Positions 37,583-46,538 of a stretch of 64,000 nucleotides of DNA are shown here, piece by piece (within the stretch, counting starts at the first letter, position 1; the number at the start of each line of letters is the position of its first letter). The position numbers were made by a program, and so were the translations under genes. Under the pieces are notes generated by a model, which saw only the letters and a program-made list of their open reading frames with translations, did no database searches and was not told where the DNA came from. The stretch is from Acinetobacter sp. SFB (GTDB taxonomy: Bacteria; Pseudomonadota; Gammaproteobacteria; Pseudomonadales; Moraxellaceae), in NCBI RefSeq assembly GCF_001647545.1, contig NZ_LSZH01000015.1:1-64000 (forward strand). Direction: 5' to 3'.

Positions 37583-37820
37583 AACTTCAATTTTATTTTG
37601 ATTCTTTAGCCACATAAAATTAAAAACTTTCCCGATGCTTTGGATCAAGTCGAGTATCGGACATGCTTGGTATCGAATCTGTCTAGAAACGAATTTATCA
37701 AAGCCTCTTTATGATTTAAATTGAAAGTCATTTTATTTTTACCATCTAGCTTCAATCCTGCAATTTATTTTGTTATATGCTTAACCAAAATGACAACATG
37801 CAAAGAATGGACTGCCAATT

Positions 37821-38456
37821 ATGCAAAACAATACAGCCTTGATTGTGGTGGATGTACAAAATGGTTTTACCCCAGGGGGTCAATTAGCCGTGGCCGATTC
37901 GGATCAGATCATTCCGAAAATTAACCAGTTGGCGCACTATTTTGACAATATTGTGATTACCCAAGATTGGCATCCGGAAAATCATATTTCATTTGCCAAA
38001 AATCATCTGGGTAAACAGCCTTTTGAAACGATTAAATTGGATTATGGAACCCAAGTGTTGTGGCCGGCACATTGCGTTCAAGGCACGTCAGATGCCGAAC
38101 TGCATCCAGAGCTCAACTTGCCGAGTGCACAATTGATTATTCGCAAAGGGTTCCATACACATATCGACAGTTATTCTGCCTTTATGGAAGCGGATCAAAA
38201 AACCAGCACCGGCTTGGCCGGCTATTTAAAAGAACGTGGAATTGATACCGTGTTTATTGTCGGCATTGCCACAGATTTTTGTGTGGCCTGGACGGCAATC
38301 GATGCTTGCAAACTGGGCTTTAAAGCTTATGTTATTTCAGATGCCACCAAGGGCATTGATCTGGATGGGTCATTGCAACATGCCTGGCAAGATATGCTGG
38401 CAGCAGGAGTGAAACGCCTGTATGTCAAAGATATTATTCAACCGCTGGCATTATAA
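37821..38456 (+). CDS. pncA: Nicotinamidase
   Basis: The 211-aa isochorismatase-like hydrolase converts nicotinamide to nicotinate for NAD salvage. The catalytic triad is visible: Asp in VVDVQNGFTPGG, Lys in IIRKGFH and Cys in GIATDFCV. The metal-binding DWHPENHISF with its His residues is also present. Its product feeds PncB, encoded at 48848. The gene is followed by a transporter gene 99 bases downstream, perhaps cotranscribed. Confidence 0.95.
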   Translation: MQNNTALIVVDVQNGFTPGGQLAVADSDQIIPKINQLAHYFDNIVITQDWHPENHISFAKNHLGKQPFETIKLDYGTQVLWPAHCVQGTSDAELHPELNLPSAQLIIRKGFHTHIDSYSAFMEADQKTSTGLAGYLKERGIDTVFIVGIATDFCVAWTAIDACKLGFKAYVISDATKGIDLDGSLQHAWQDMLAAGVKRLYVKDIIQPLAL

Positions 38457-38555
38457 AGGGCGCAATTAAGCGCCAGGAATAATCAATAATTTCCTCATGC
38501 GTCTTGTATCAGATGATATTTAGCGCGGATGCCAGAATAAAGATTGGATTGAACC

Positions 38556-39509
38556 ATGTCAGCTTTTTTGCGCTTTACGCAATTTATTCAAAAAACTTTT
38601 GCCCTGTGGGTCGTACTATTTGCAGGTATGGCGCTACTTGCACCTGATCTCTTTGTCTGGCTTAAAATGTATATCATCTGGATGCTCGGTATTATCATGT
38701 TCGGAATGGGCATGACCATGACCGTGAATGATTTTAAAGGGGTATTACACAGTCCCAAAGCCGTCATCATTGGAGTGGTCGCACAGTTTATGGTGATGCC
38801 CGGATTGGCTTATCTGTTGTGTCATTTGTTTCAACTGCCATCTGAAATTGCCATTGGCGTGATTTTGGTGGGCTGTTGTCCTGGGGGCACGGCTTCAAAC
38901 GTGATTACCTATATGGCCAAAGGCAATACCGCTTTGTCAGTCGCCTGTACCTCGGTTTCGACTCTTTTAGCACCTGTATTGACACCTGCGATTTTTTATC
39001 TTTTGGCCAGCCAATGGATTGAAATTAATGCCCTGTCGATGTTGGGTTCAATCCTTCAGGTCGTGCTGTTACCAATCATTTTGGGTTTAATCGTTCGGGC
39101 TGTATGGAGGCAAAAAGTTGATGGCTATATTCAAGTGATGCCACTAATTTCTGTGTTGGCCATCGTCGCGATTGTGGCTGCAATTATCGCAGGCAGTAAG
39201 GCACAAATTTTGGAATCTGGTTTACTGATTCTAGGGGTTGTTGCCTTACACAATGGTTTGGGTTATTTGCTGGGTTTTTGGGTAAGTCGTTTATTTAAAT
39301 TACCCTATGCCGACTGTAAAGCAGTGGCGGTAGAAGTCGGTATGCAAAATTCAGGCTTGGGTGTGGCTTTAGCGGCAGTGCATTTCGCTGCATCCCCGGT
39401 TACGGCAGTGCCAAGTGCGATTTTTAGTTTATGGCATAATATTTCAGGCCCTGCATTAGCCACATATTGGGCCAGCAAGGTTGATCAAAAAAAAAGCGGT
39501 AAGAAGTGA
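38556..39509 (+). CDS. Bile acid:sodium symporter (BASS) family transporter
   Basis: The 317-aa protein has about ten transmembrane segments and the family signatures [21 protein letters not shown] (about residues 105-125) and [15 protein letters not shown] (about 262-276). Bacterial members move organic acids; PanS moves ketopantoate. The actual substrate is unknown. It lies downstream of pncA on the same strand. A weak terminator-like GGGTTAACCTCCCTTTTTTT sits at about 39535-39552. Confidence 0.87.
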   Translation: MSAFLRFTQFIQKTFALWVVLFAGMALLAPDLFVWLKMYIIWMLGIIMFGMGMTMTVNDFKGVLHSPKAVIIGVVAQFMVMPGLAYLLCHLFQLPSEIAIGVILVGCCPGGTASNVITYMAKGNTALSVACTSVSTLLAPVLTPAIFYLLASQWIEINALSMLGSILQVVLLPIILGLIVRAVWRQKVDGYIQVMPLISVLAIVAIVAAIIAGSKAQILESGLLILGVVALHNGLGYLLGFWVSRLFKLPYADCKAVAVEVGMQNSGLGVALAAVHFAASPVTAVPSAIFSLWHNISGPALATYWASKVDQKKSGKK

Positions 39510-39644
39510 AAATAATTCAGGGAGAAAAGGAAAGGGTTAACCTCCCTTTTTTTATTTAAAACCGCAACATATAAATTATTTTTAATAAAAATCATGTTTT
39601 TAAATTAAACCTTATCTGTTTAAAAACTCCACAGCCAATTATGG

Positions 39645-39677
39645 ATGTAACATAAATGTCATAATCGCTGCATAACA
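39645..39677 (+). promoter_or_regulatory. Pho-box-like 11-bp repeats upstream of ppk
   Basis: Three consecutive 11-mers, ATGTAACATAA, ATGTCATAATC and GCTGCATAACA, are phased like PhoB repeats (consensus CTGTCATAAAT). The middle one fits best. They end 49 bases before the ppk ATG. Confidence 0.35.
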
Positions 39678-39726
39678 TGCCTGAGACTTGAGATAACCAG
39701 ACTGTTGCAAACAGCATAGAGAAACT

Positions 39727-41788
39727 ATGGAACATTTCCAGCATTCATCAGCAACTTATTTTAATCGCGAGTTATCTTTATTTGAATTTAATCACCGTGT
39801 TTTGGCTCAAGCACTGGATTCTCAGTTGCCTTTGCTTGAAAGATTAAGTTTTTTAATGATTTTTTCCTCAAATCTTGATGAGTTTTTTGAGATTCGTGTT
39901 GCTGGTTTAATGAAGCAATTAGACCTAAATGTCGTGACGCGTACTCCAGATGCAGTCCCTACAGAAGTGATCTTATCTGAGTTATCTCAAGTCGTGAATG
40001 AAGCAGTAAAACAACAATATGAGATTTTGAATTATTCAATTTTGCCGGAGTTGCAAAGTTTGGGCATTCATTTTATTCAATATCAACATATTTTAGAAAA
40101 GCATAAGCCCTGGATTGCTGAATATTTTGCGCGACAAGTACAACCTGTGGTTACACCAATTAGTTTAGATCCTTCTCATCCATTTCCCCGTTCAGTCAAT
40201 AAAAGTCTTAACTTTATTGTGAGTTTGTCGGGGAAAGATGCTTTTGGTCGTAACATTACCATGGCGATTGTTCCTGCTCCGCGTTCATTGCCTCATCTGA
40301 TTGCATTACCTGGCGATGTTGCGGGTATAACGAAAGAACATATTTTCTTGTCTGCAATTATTCAACAGCATATTGATGATTTGTTTCCCGGCATGAAAGC
40401 AACGGGCTGTTATGCCTTTCGAGTGACCCGAAATGCCGATTTAATTTTGGCAGAAGATGTGGATGATTTGGCTGTAGCGCTGAAAGATGAATTGTCTTCA
40501 CGTCGTTTTGGTCGTGCGGTACGCTTGGAAATTGAAAAGGATTGTCCATCCTCCATTATCAATTATTTGTTGGCTCAGTTCGATTTAGATGAACAGCATT
40601 TATATTATATTGATGGACCAATTAACTTATTACGTTTGACCACCAGTTTTGACTGCCCAACCTTAAAACATCCAAAATTTTTACCCGTTATCCCGAAGGT
40701 TTTTCGTAAGCAGAAACCTATTTGATATTCTTAAAAAACAGGATGTGTTATTGCATCATCCATTTGATTCTTTTCAGCCAGTAATTAATTTATTACATGA
40801 AGCGGCTAAAGATCCCAATGTTCTGGCAATTAAGCAGACTTTATATCGTAGTGGTCCAAATTCAGAAATTGTACAGGTCCTTGCTGAAGCTGCGCGTAAT
40901 GGTAAAGAGGTAACGGCAGTCATTGAGTTGCGTGCACGTTTTGATGAAGAGTCGAATATTACTGTTGCAAATATTTTGCAAGAAGCGGGTGCTGTCGTAG
41001 TTTATGGCATTGTGGATTATAAAACTCATGCCAAAATGATTTTAATTGTGCGTCGTGAACATAATCAGCTTGTTCGTTATGTACATTTAGGTACAGGGAA
41101 CTATCATGCGGGTAATGCCCGGATGTATACCGATTACGGTTTAATGACCACACATGAAGATATTTGTGAAGATGTACACCGGATGTTCCAAGAGTTAACC
41201 GGTATGGGGAAAATGGCGAAATTAAAAGCCTTATTACATGCGCCATTTACCTTACATAGTGAATTATTAAAATTAATTGAACAAGAAATTACATGTGCAC
41301 AAGCAGGTAAATTTGCACGGATTATCATTAAAGTGAATGCTTTGACGGAACCTCAGTTAATTACTGCTTTATATCGCGCATCACAGGCTGGGGTACAGGT
41401 TGATTTAATTATCCGTTCGATTTGTTGTCTAATTCCGCAAGTAGAAGGGATGTCCGAAAATATTCATGTTCGTTCTATTGTGGGACGTTTTCTTGAACAT
41501 ACACGGGTTTATTATTTTGAACAGGGTGGCGAGCAAAAACTGTATTGTGCCAGTGCAGATTGGATGGGGCGTAATTTATTCTCACGTATAGAAACATGCT
41601 TTCCTATTCTGGATAAACGGATTAAACAGCGTATATTAGAGGATGGTTTGATCAGTTACTTAAATGATAATCAAAATGCATGGATACTCCAAAAAAATGG
41701 ACAATGGCATAAAGTGGCGGTTGAAAAACAAGCGGTTTCATACAGTGCACAAAGGTACTTAATCGAAAAAAAATCAATGAAAATATAA
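39727..41788 (+). pseudogene. ppk: Polyphosphate kinase 1, frameshifted
   Basis: Two frames encode one Ppk1. Frame 1 (39727-40725) reads 329 good residues to VFRKQ, then goes out of register and stops at TGA 40723. From AAC at 40715 the next frame continues [20 protein letters not shown] to the stop at 41788. Dropping one A in the AAA at 40714-40716 restores 686 residues, matching E. coli Ppk (688). Catalytic histidines are intact in the second part (THAKM, equivalent position 434; [10 protein letters not shown]). Ppk makes polyphosphate from ATP. Whether this is a true mutation or a sequence error cannot be told here. Confidence 0.9.
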
Positions 41789-41794
41789 GACCCC

Positions 41795-41830
41795 AAAAAA
41801 AAAGCCTGATATCGAATCAGGCTTTTTTTT
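41795..41830. terminator. Bidirectional terminator between ppk and the YtjB-like gene
   Basis: GCCTGAT-atcga-ATCAGGC is flanked by nine As and eight Ts. Confidence 0.92.
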
Positions 41831-41852
41831 AGCGCTATGCTTCAAAGGAAGA

Positions 41853-43124
41853 TTAAGACGCTTTAGATTGTTTAGCTTTTAAAATTTCAGTTCTGAAAGT
41901 CTGGGCCAATTCTGCTACTTCACTATCCATCCCGTTCATCATAAAGGCATGACGGGTCAGCACATTGGTGGGATTGGGCATGCTGACCAATTGGTAACGG
42001 TCGGAAATATCCTTGAGTAATTCATTGGGTAAATAAATTGCACTTTCTTTTGCCACTAACTGTTGAACCAGACGTTCTGCAGCTTGAACAGGGGTCAGGT
42101 GCATGGCTTCGACATGACTCGAAATTGCACTACGGGTTTGCAAAACGAAGCGTTTTTCTTCGCGATAGCGTTTGTACAATACATCCGACAACAACTGGAA
42201 TACGGTACTGATCATCACCAGGCATTGCACCGCATTTGGCGTATTTACCGATATGCTGATGGTTGCGCCATGTTCATCAAATTTATGCATGGTTGAAATA
42301 TCAGAACTATTCAGTTTGTAGTGTTGAACACAGAGTTCCGCGGTTTTATTCAGGAAAATCTGGCATAAATTAAAATACGGCACGGATACGGTTTTATTCA
42401 CCGAATCCATGAGTTGTTTTGGATCATAAAACTGGATGTTCAATGCAATACATTTGTCATCCAGAACAACAGGTTTGGATTCTTTAATTTTGTTTTTTGC
42501 CTGGGCATTTTGCTGTGCTTGCGCCACTGCGACTGCAGCATTATGCTGCTCTTGTTCTAAAGCTTGGGTCAGGGTTTGAATTTCATGCTTTAAGCGCGAT
42601 TCATTATTAATGCGTGCCAAATATTCAGTTCGACTCGGGCGGGCAATCGCGCGATAAGCCAACCATAATAGACCGTGAATCATCAGCGATAATAAAATTG
42701 CCAGCCATTGGGTACGTAAAATTTCACCGATGCTGGATTGGATTAACGTGATTTCAATGGTGCCGACTTTCTTTTCATTTTGCAGTGCTTCACGAACAAA
42801 CACTTCACCTTGACGTGTCTTGGTTAAACCGCCTGTTGCCAGTACCTGATTGTTAGCATCTAAAATACGAATAGAGGCCACACTCGGATTGGTTGCATAA
42901 CGCTCGGCCAATAAGGCCAAGGATACAGTATTGGCCGGTTCAAGCTCGGATAGGCTGTCTGTGACCAGTTGCGTGGTCATCAGCTGTCCTTGACTGGCGC
43001 GATTTGCATTCAGTTGGTGCGTCGTCGCAAGTACCAGTAAAAAAGTGTGTAAAGCAAAACTTATAATCAGTAGGCTAGCAAATAGCCCTTGTCTAGGCGC
43101 ATTCAACGTAAACTTCCAAGGCAT
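41853..43124 (-). CDS. Two-helix inner-membrane protein, YtjB/SMP-like
   Basis: The 423-aa protein has an N-terminal transmembrane helix (about residues 15-37), a periplasmic segment of roughly 110 residues, a second helix (about 135-157), a Gln/Ala-rich coiled-coil-like stretch (about 170-210) and a cytosolic C-terminal domain. Divergent placement beside serB copies the E. coli ytjB(smp)/serB pair, and the periplasmic part fits the SMP_2 type. The long C-terminal domain is not in E. coli YtjB. Function is unknown; the call rests mainly on synteny and topology. Confidence 0.5.
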   Translation of the reverse strand: MPWKFTLNAPRQGLFASLLIISFALHTFLLVLATTHQLNANRASQGQLMTTQLVTDSLSELEPANTVSLALLAERYATNPSVASIRILDANNQVLATGGLTKTRQGEVFVREALQNEKKVGTIEITLIQSSIGEILRTQWLAILLSLMIHGLLWLAYRAIARPSRTEYLARINNESRLKHEIQTLTQALEQEQHNAAVAVAQAQQNAQAKNKIKESKPVVLDDKCIALNIQFYDPKQLMDSVNKTVSVPYFNLCQIFLNKTAELCVQHYKLNSSDISTMHKFDEHGATISISVNTPNAVQCLVMISTVFQLLSDVLYKRYREEKRFVLQTRSAISSHVEAMHLTPVQAAERLVQQLVAKESAIYLPNELLKDISDRYQLVSMPNPTNVLTRHAFMMNGMDSEVAELAQTFRTEILKAKQSKAS

Positions 43125-43183
43125 TTATATTCAAATTCGATTATGATTCTTACAATAGTTGTAGCTCAGATCCGAGTCAATTC

Positions 43184-44404
43184 ATGCGAGAAATCATTCT
43201 TATATCATTTTTGGGACCCGACCAGCCCAATCAATTTACACGATTAATGCAGGTGCTGTCCGTACATTCTTTACAAATTTTGGATGTTGGACAAGCCGTC
43301 ATCCACAACCAACTGACCTTAGGTATTGTTGTTTCGTCAGATGACCAAACTGCTACAGCATTAGCCATGAAGGAGATCTTGATTCTAGCACATGATATTG
43401 GTTTAACTGTGCGCTTTAAACCAATCTCTACGGCAGAATATGATCAATGGGTCAGTGAGGGTGGCCAGACCCGTTATATTGTGACTGCACTTGCACCGGA
43501 ATTAACCGCATCTCAATTACAAGCAGTCACCAATATTGTGTCTAACCAAGGCTTTAATATTGAAACTGTAACCCGTTTGTCGGAACGTCCAAAGCTAGCG
43601 GGTCAAGCCGACGGGCCGAAACGCTCTTGCGTACAATTTGGTTTGAAAGGACAAATGTTGGATGCCACGGCAATGCGTGCATCTTGCCTGCGTTTATCGA
43701 CTGAACTTAATGTTGATGTCGCAGTTCAGGAAGACAATGCTTACCGTCGTAATCGCCGTTTAGTCTGCTTCGACATGGACTCCACTTTGATTGAACAGGA
43801 AGTGATTGATGAGTTGGCGATAGAAGCAGGTGTGGGTGAGCAAGTTGCTGAAATTACTGAACGGGCCATGCAAGGGGAACTTGATTTCCAGCAAAGCTTC
43901 CGTGCGCGTGTCGCCTTATTAAAAGGGATGGATGCTTCTGTTTTACCTAAAATTGCACAACGCTTAACCGTGACTGAAGGCGCAGAACGCCTGATTTCTA
44001 CATTAAAAGCATTGGGTTATAGAACGGCTATTCTGTCAGGTGGCTTCCAGTATTTTGCTGAATACCTGCAAGAAAAATTGGGGATTGATGAAGTGCATGC
44101 CAATTGCCTGGATATTGTCGATGGTGTGGTCACAGGTGAAGTCAAAGGTCATATTGTCGATGGTGCACGTAAAGCCTTTCTGCTGCGTGAACTTGCCGAA
44201 CGAATGGGCATTTCACTGGAACAAGCCATTGCGGTAGGAGATGGCGCGAATGATTTACCGATGCTGTCCATCGCCGGTTTAGGTGTAGCATTCCGTGCAA
44301 AACCATTGGTTCGCCAAAATGCAAATCAGGCCATTTCTAGCGTAGGTCTGGATGGTGTATTGTATCTACTCGGTGTGCATGATAAAGATCTGAGTCGGGC
44401 CTAA
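43184..44404 (+). CDS. serB: Phosphoserine phosphatase
   Basis: The 406-aa protein has two N-terminal ACT-like regions (about residues 1-80 and 95-175) and a C-terminal HAD phosphatase. HAD motif I is CFDMDSTLIEQE (DxDST), motif II LSGGF, and motif IV VGDGANDLPML. It removes phosphate from phosphoserine, the last step of serine synthesis. The long double-ACT form is usual in Pseudomonas and Acinetobacter. Confidence 0.96.
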   Translation: MREIILISFLGPDQPNQFTRLMQVLSVHSLQILDVGQAVIHNQLTLGIVVSSDDQTATALAMKEILILAHDIGLTVRFKPISTAEYDQWVSEGGQTRYIVTALAPELTASQLQAVTNIVSNQGFNIETVTRLSERPKLAGQADGPKRSCVQFGLKGQMLDATAMRASCLRLSTELNVDVAVQEDNAYRRNRRLVCFDMDSTLIEQEVIDELAIEAGVGEQVAEITERAMQGELDFQQSFRARVALLKGMDASVLPKIAQRLTVTEGAERLISTLKALGYRTAILSGGFQYFAEYLQEKLGIDEVHANCLDIVDGVVTGEVKGHIVDGARKAFLLRELAERMGISLEQAIAVGDGANDLPMLSIAGLGVAFRAKPLVRQNANQAISSVGLDGVLYLLGVHDKDLSRA

Positions 44405-44825
44405 TTATTTGCCTAACTGTTGAAGTTTATTGACAAAACGCGACATTGATGTTGCGTTTTTTATTATAAAAACAGTTAAAACGCGATGAGCGGTTAAGTT
44501 AAATTGCTGATAAAAACGACAATCAATCCATTCGTAAAAAATATTTTTTTAATGCTTTTAACCTATGGTTTTTTTGTAATGACACGGCAAGTCCGTACCC
44601 ATCTCGTTTCCAGAAAAAGTTAAAAATAAAAAGATGTAATGACAAAATAATATTGCGACAAGGTGTGTCGCTTTATCAAAATACAAGACTTTTTTTCTTT
44701 AAAAAACTAAGCATAATGCTTGCATAGGGATTGATATAGACATATTCATCATTTATTTAACGGTATCGGGAATCAGGTTTAGACAAACATTCCATGTCCA
44801 GACCTTATCTTAGACGGAGGTTTTT
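44405..44825. other. Gene-free region after serB, long leader of the next gene
   Basis: Apart from the serB terminator (44435-44462), the 421 bases contain no ORF or RNA that I recognise. GCGACAAGGTGTGTCGC at about 44655-44671 is a small stem-loop (GCGACA / TGTCGC). The promoter of the 111-aa membrane protein should lie here. Confidence 0.5.
44435..44462 (+). terminator. serB terminator
   Basis: AACGCGACA-ttga-TGTTGCGTT (one G-T pair) with a following T-run. Confidence 0.85.
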
Positions 44826-45161
44826 ATGGTTACAGCGAATTTAGCAACCATCGTAGGCTTAAGCTTGATCGCGGCTGCTTTGATAGCTGTTTTCTTCTCG
44901 CCTTATCGTCGTTTGTTAAGCTTTATGTGTGCAGGCATGCTGTTTTGGGGATTGATTGAAGTTGTTCGCTTCGGTACACAAGCGATATTTGAATTACCTA
45001 TGACCTATAGCTATCTTATGGCATCAATGTCAGCAATGGTTGTAGTCGCCATGCTTTTGATACGTGAAGATCGTCGTGCAGAACGTGCTTTAATTGAACG
45101 TCGTTGTATTGAACATACGCCTGTATATGAAGAAGAGCAGCAACACTGTTCAAGCCGTTAA
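44826..45161 (+). CDS. Small inner-membrane protein of 111 aa, hypothetical
   Basis: Three hydrophobic segments (about residues 6-25, 32-50 and 62-80) precede a charged cytosolic tail rich in Arg and Glu. GACGGAGG precedes the ATG, a strong ribosome-binding site, and a perfect terminator follows, so the gene is probably expressed. No family is recognised. It is a single-gene unit with a long upstream gap. Confidence 0.7.
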   Translation: MVTANLATIVGLSLIAAALIAVFFSPYRRLLSFMCAGMLFWGLIEVVRFGTQAIFELPMTYSYLMASMSAMVVVAMLLIREDRRAERALIERRCIEHTPVYEEEQQHCSSR

Positions 45162-45182
45162 ATCAAAGTATTCAAAAATTCT

Positions 45183-45216
45183 AAAAAAGATGTGCCAGAA
45201 GCACATCTTTTTTTTT
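45183..45216 (+). terminator. Terminator of the 111-aa gene
   Basis: AAAAGATGTGC-cagaa-GCACATCTTTT with nine Ts. Confidence 0.92.
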
Positions 45217-45315
45217 GTTCGTTCATTATTGTTATACAAAGCCTTACTTCAAAAAACACAACTTATGTTAGGATAAGTCGTCAATTTTCCAACAATTACA
45301 ATAGGCTTAAATGTC

Positions 45316-45795
45316 ATGAAACTATCTTCGATTCCTGTCGTAAAATTACCGCTGGTCGATGTAAGCACGGATCCGCTTGATTTATTAGTTGCGGGCTTGG
45401 CTTTGCGTATGAAGCAATTGGCTCGTACTAGCCCAAAATTTATTGAGTTAGTTCATGAACGTCAGTTTCGTATTCAAATTGGTACGGATTTGGGCGTTGC
45501 GCGTCAAATTCTGGTAAACAATGGACAAATTGATACTGTGTCTGGCGATGCCGAAAAAGCGGACTTTATTTTACAGTTTGCAGACAGTGAGCAAGGTGTA
45601 AAAACCTTAATGAAAGGTGACCCAACCGCTTTCATGACTGGCATGCAAAATGGCAGCATTAAAATGGAAGGCGATTTTGGTCTTTTGGTTTGGTTTAACA
45701 AAGTAGCCAAACTGATTCCACCCAAATTGCCTAAACCTGTACAAGAAAAAGTGAAATTGGTGCGTTCATTTATTCGTGAAAAAATCGGTAAATAA
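45316..45795 (+). CDS. SCP2 sterol-binding domain protein
   Basis: The 159-aa protein is essentially one SCP2 domain: the beta-sheet region VHERQFRIQIGTDLG, then ADFILQFADSEQGVKTLMKGDPTAFMTGMQNGSIKMEGDFGLLV (about residues 75-120, cited as location). Such proteins bind hydrophobic ligands; UbiJ and UbiT in the ubiquinone pathway are relatives, but the flanking genes do not show that role here. Specific function is unknown. Confidence 0.8.
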   Translation: MKLSSIPVVKLPLVDVSTDPLDLLVAGLALRMKQLARTSPKFIELVHERQFRIQIGTDLGVARQILVNNGQIDTVSGDAEKADFILQFADSEQGVKTLMKGDPTAFMTGMQNGSIKMEGDFGLLVWFNKVAKLIPPKLPKPVQEKVKLVRSFIREKIGK

Positions 45796-45818
45796 TTTTA
45801 GATCTATATTTAAAAAAT

Positions 45819-45844
45819 AAAAGCCCTCATTTGAGGGCTTTTTT
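45819..45844. terminator. Bidirectional terminator between SCP2 gene and dtd
   Basis: AAGCCCTC-attt-GAGGGCTT with flanking A and T runs. Confidence 0.9.
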
Positions 45845-45866
45845 AATGGCGAATATGTTGCGTCGT

Positions 45867-46307
45867 TTATTCAATTTCCAGGTTAAAAGTCACCGGACCA
45901 TCATTCACTAAATGGACTTTCATATCGGCTGCAAAAACTCCGGTTTGCACATTCTCAAATTGAGTATGAGCATAAGCGACCAATTGTTCATATAAGGCTT
46001 TAGCTTCACTCGGCGGCATCGCTGGGCCAAAATCGGGACGCAAGCCTTTTTGCGTTTGAGCCATGAGGGTAAACTGCGAAACCAGTAGTAATCCCCCACC
46101 GGCTTGGCTGACATTCCAGCCCATCTTGCCTTGTTCATCATCAAAAAAACGATATTTTAAAATCTTATCAATCAGCCTCTTACCTTTATCCAGATTATCA
46201 TCTTTGCCCAGACCCAGAAAAACTAAAATACCGTGTTGGATTTCTCCTGTGGTTTCACCGTCTACCACGACTTTGGCTTCTAAGACACGTTGTAATAAGG
46301 CTCGCAT
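45867..46307 (-). CDS. dtd: D-aminoacyl-tRNA deacylase
   Basis: Started at the ATG at 46307 (MRALLQRVLEAKVVVDGET), the product has 146 aa, the usual size. It hydrolyses D-Tyr-tRNA and other D-aminoacyl-tRNAs (and Gly-tRNA-Ala). Signatures are LLVSQFTLMAQTQKGLRPDF (about residues 73-92) and the cross-subunit Gly-cisPro motif in NDGPVTFNLE. A seven-residue upstream extension is in frame but not family-like. Confidence 0.95.
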   Translation of the reverse strand: MRALLQRVLEAKVVVDGETTGEIQHGILVFLGLGKDDNLDKGKRLIDKILKYRFFDDEQGKMGWNVSQAGGGLLLVSQFTLMAQTQKGLRPDFGPAMPPSEAKALYEQLVAYAHTQFENVQTGVFAADMKVHLVNDGPVTFNLEIE

Positions 46308-46464
46308 AATTGATTTTGATTCCATCATTTTTGGCTGAAAGTGATTGTAGCAAAATGCGCTGTTAATGATTGAGTTTATGTCTTTTTTTTAAGCAATAAA
46401 ATACTGAAAAATAAAGAATTAAACTTTAAATATTCAATAAAACGATTACAACCATAAAGATTAT

Positions 46465-46491
46465 CTGTTTTCACTATTTATTTGAAAACAG
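46465..46491. promoter_or_regulatory. Dyad symmetry upstream of the catalase gene
   Basis: CTGTTTTCA (46465-46473) and TGAAAACAG (46483-46491) form perfect 9-bp arms with a 9-bp spacer, about 48 bases before the katA ATG. It may be an operator or a leader hairpin; it does not match the OxyR pattern well. Confidence 0.4.
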
Positions 46492-46538
46492 TATCTTTGT
46501 CGTGCAGGAAAGGTATAAATTTTAGTGAGATTAAGACG

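Noticed and set aside
40700-40745. Programmed ribosomal frameshifting in ppk
   Set aside because: No slippery heptamer, no stimulatory hairpin and no stop-codon context typical of +1 shifting; Ppk1 is not known to use it. Mutation or sequence error is simpler.
46482-46538. Upstream 19-codon extension of the catalase gene
   Set aside because: It would bury the signal peptide and overlaps the 9-bp dyad region; the ATG at 46539 gives the expected exported protein.
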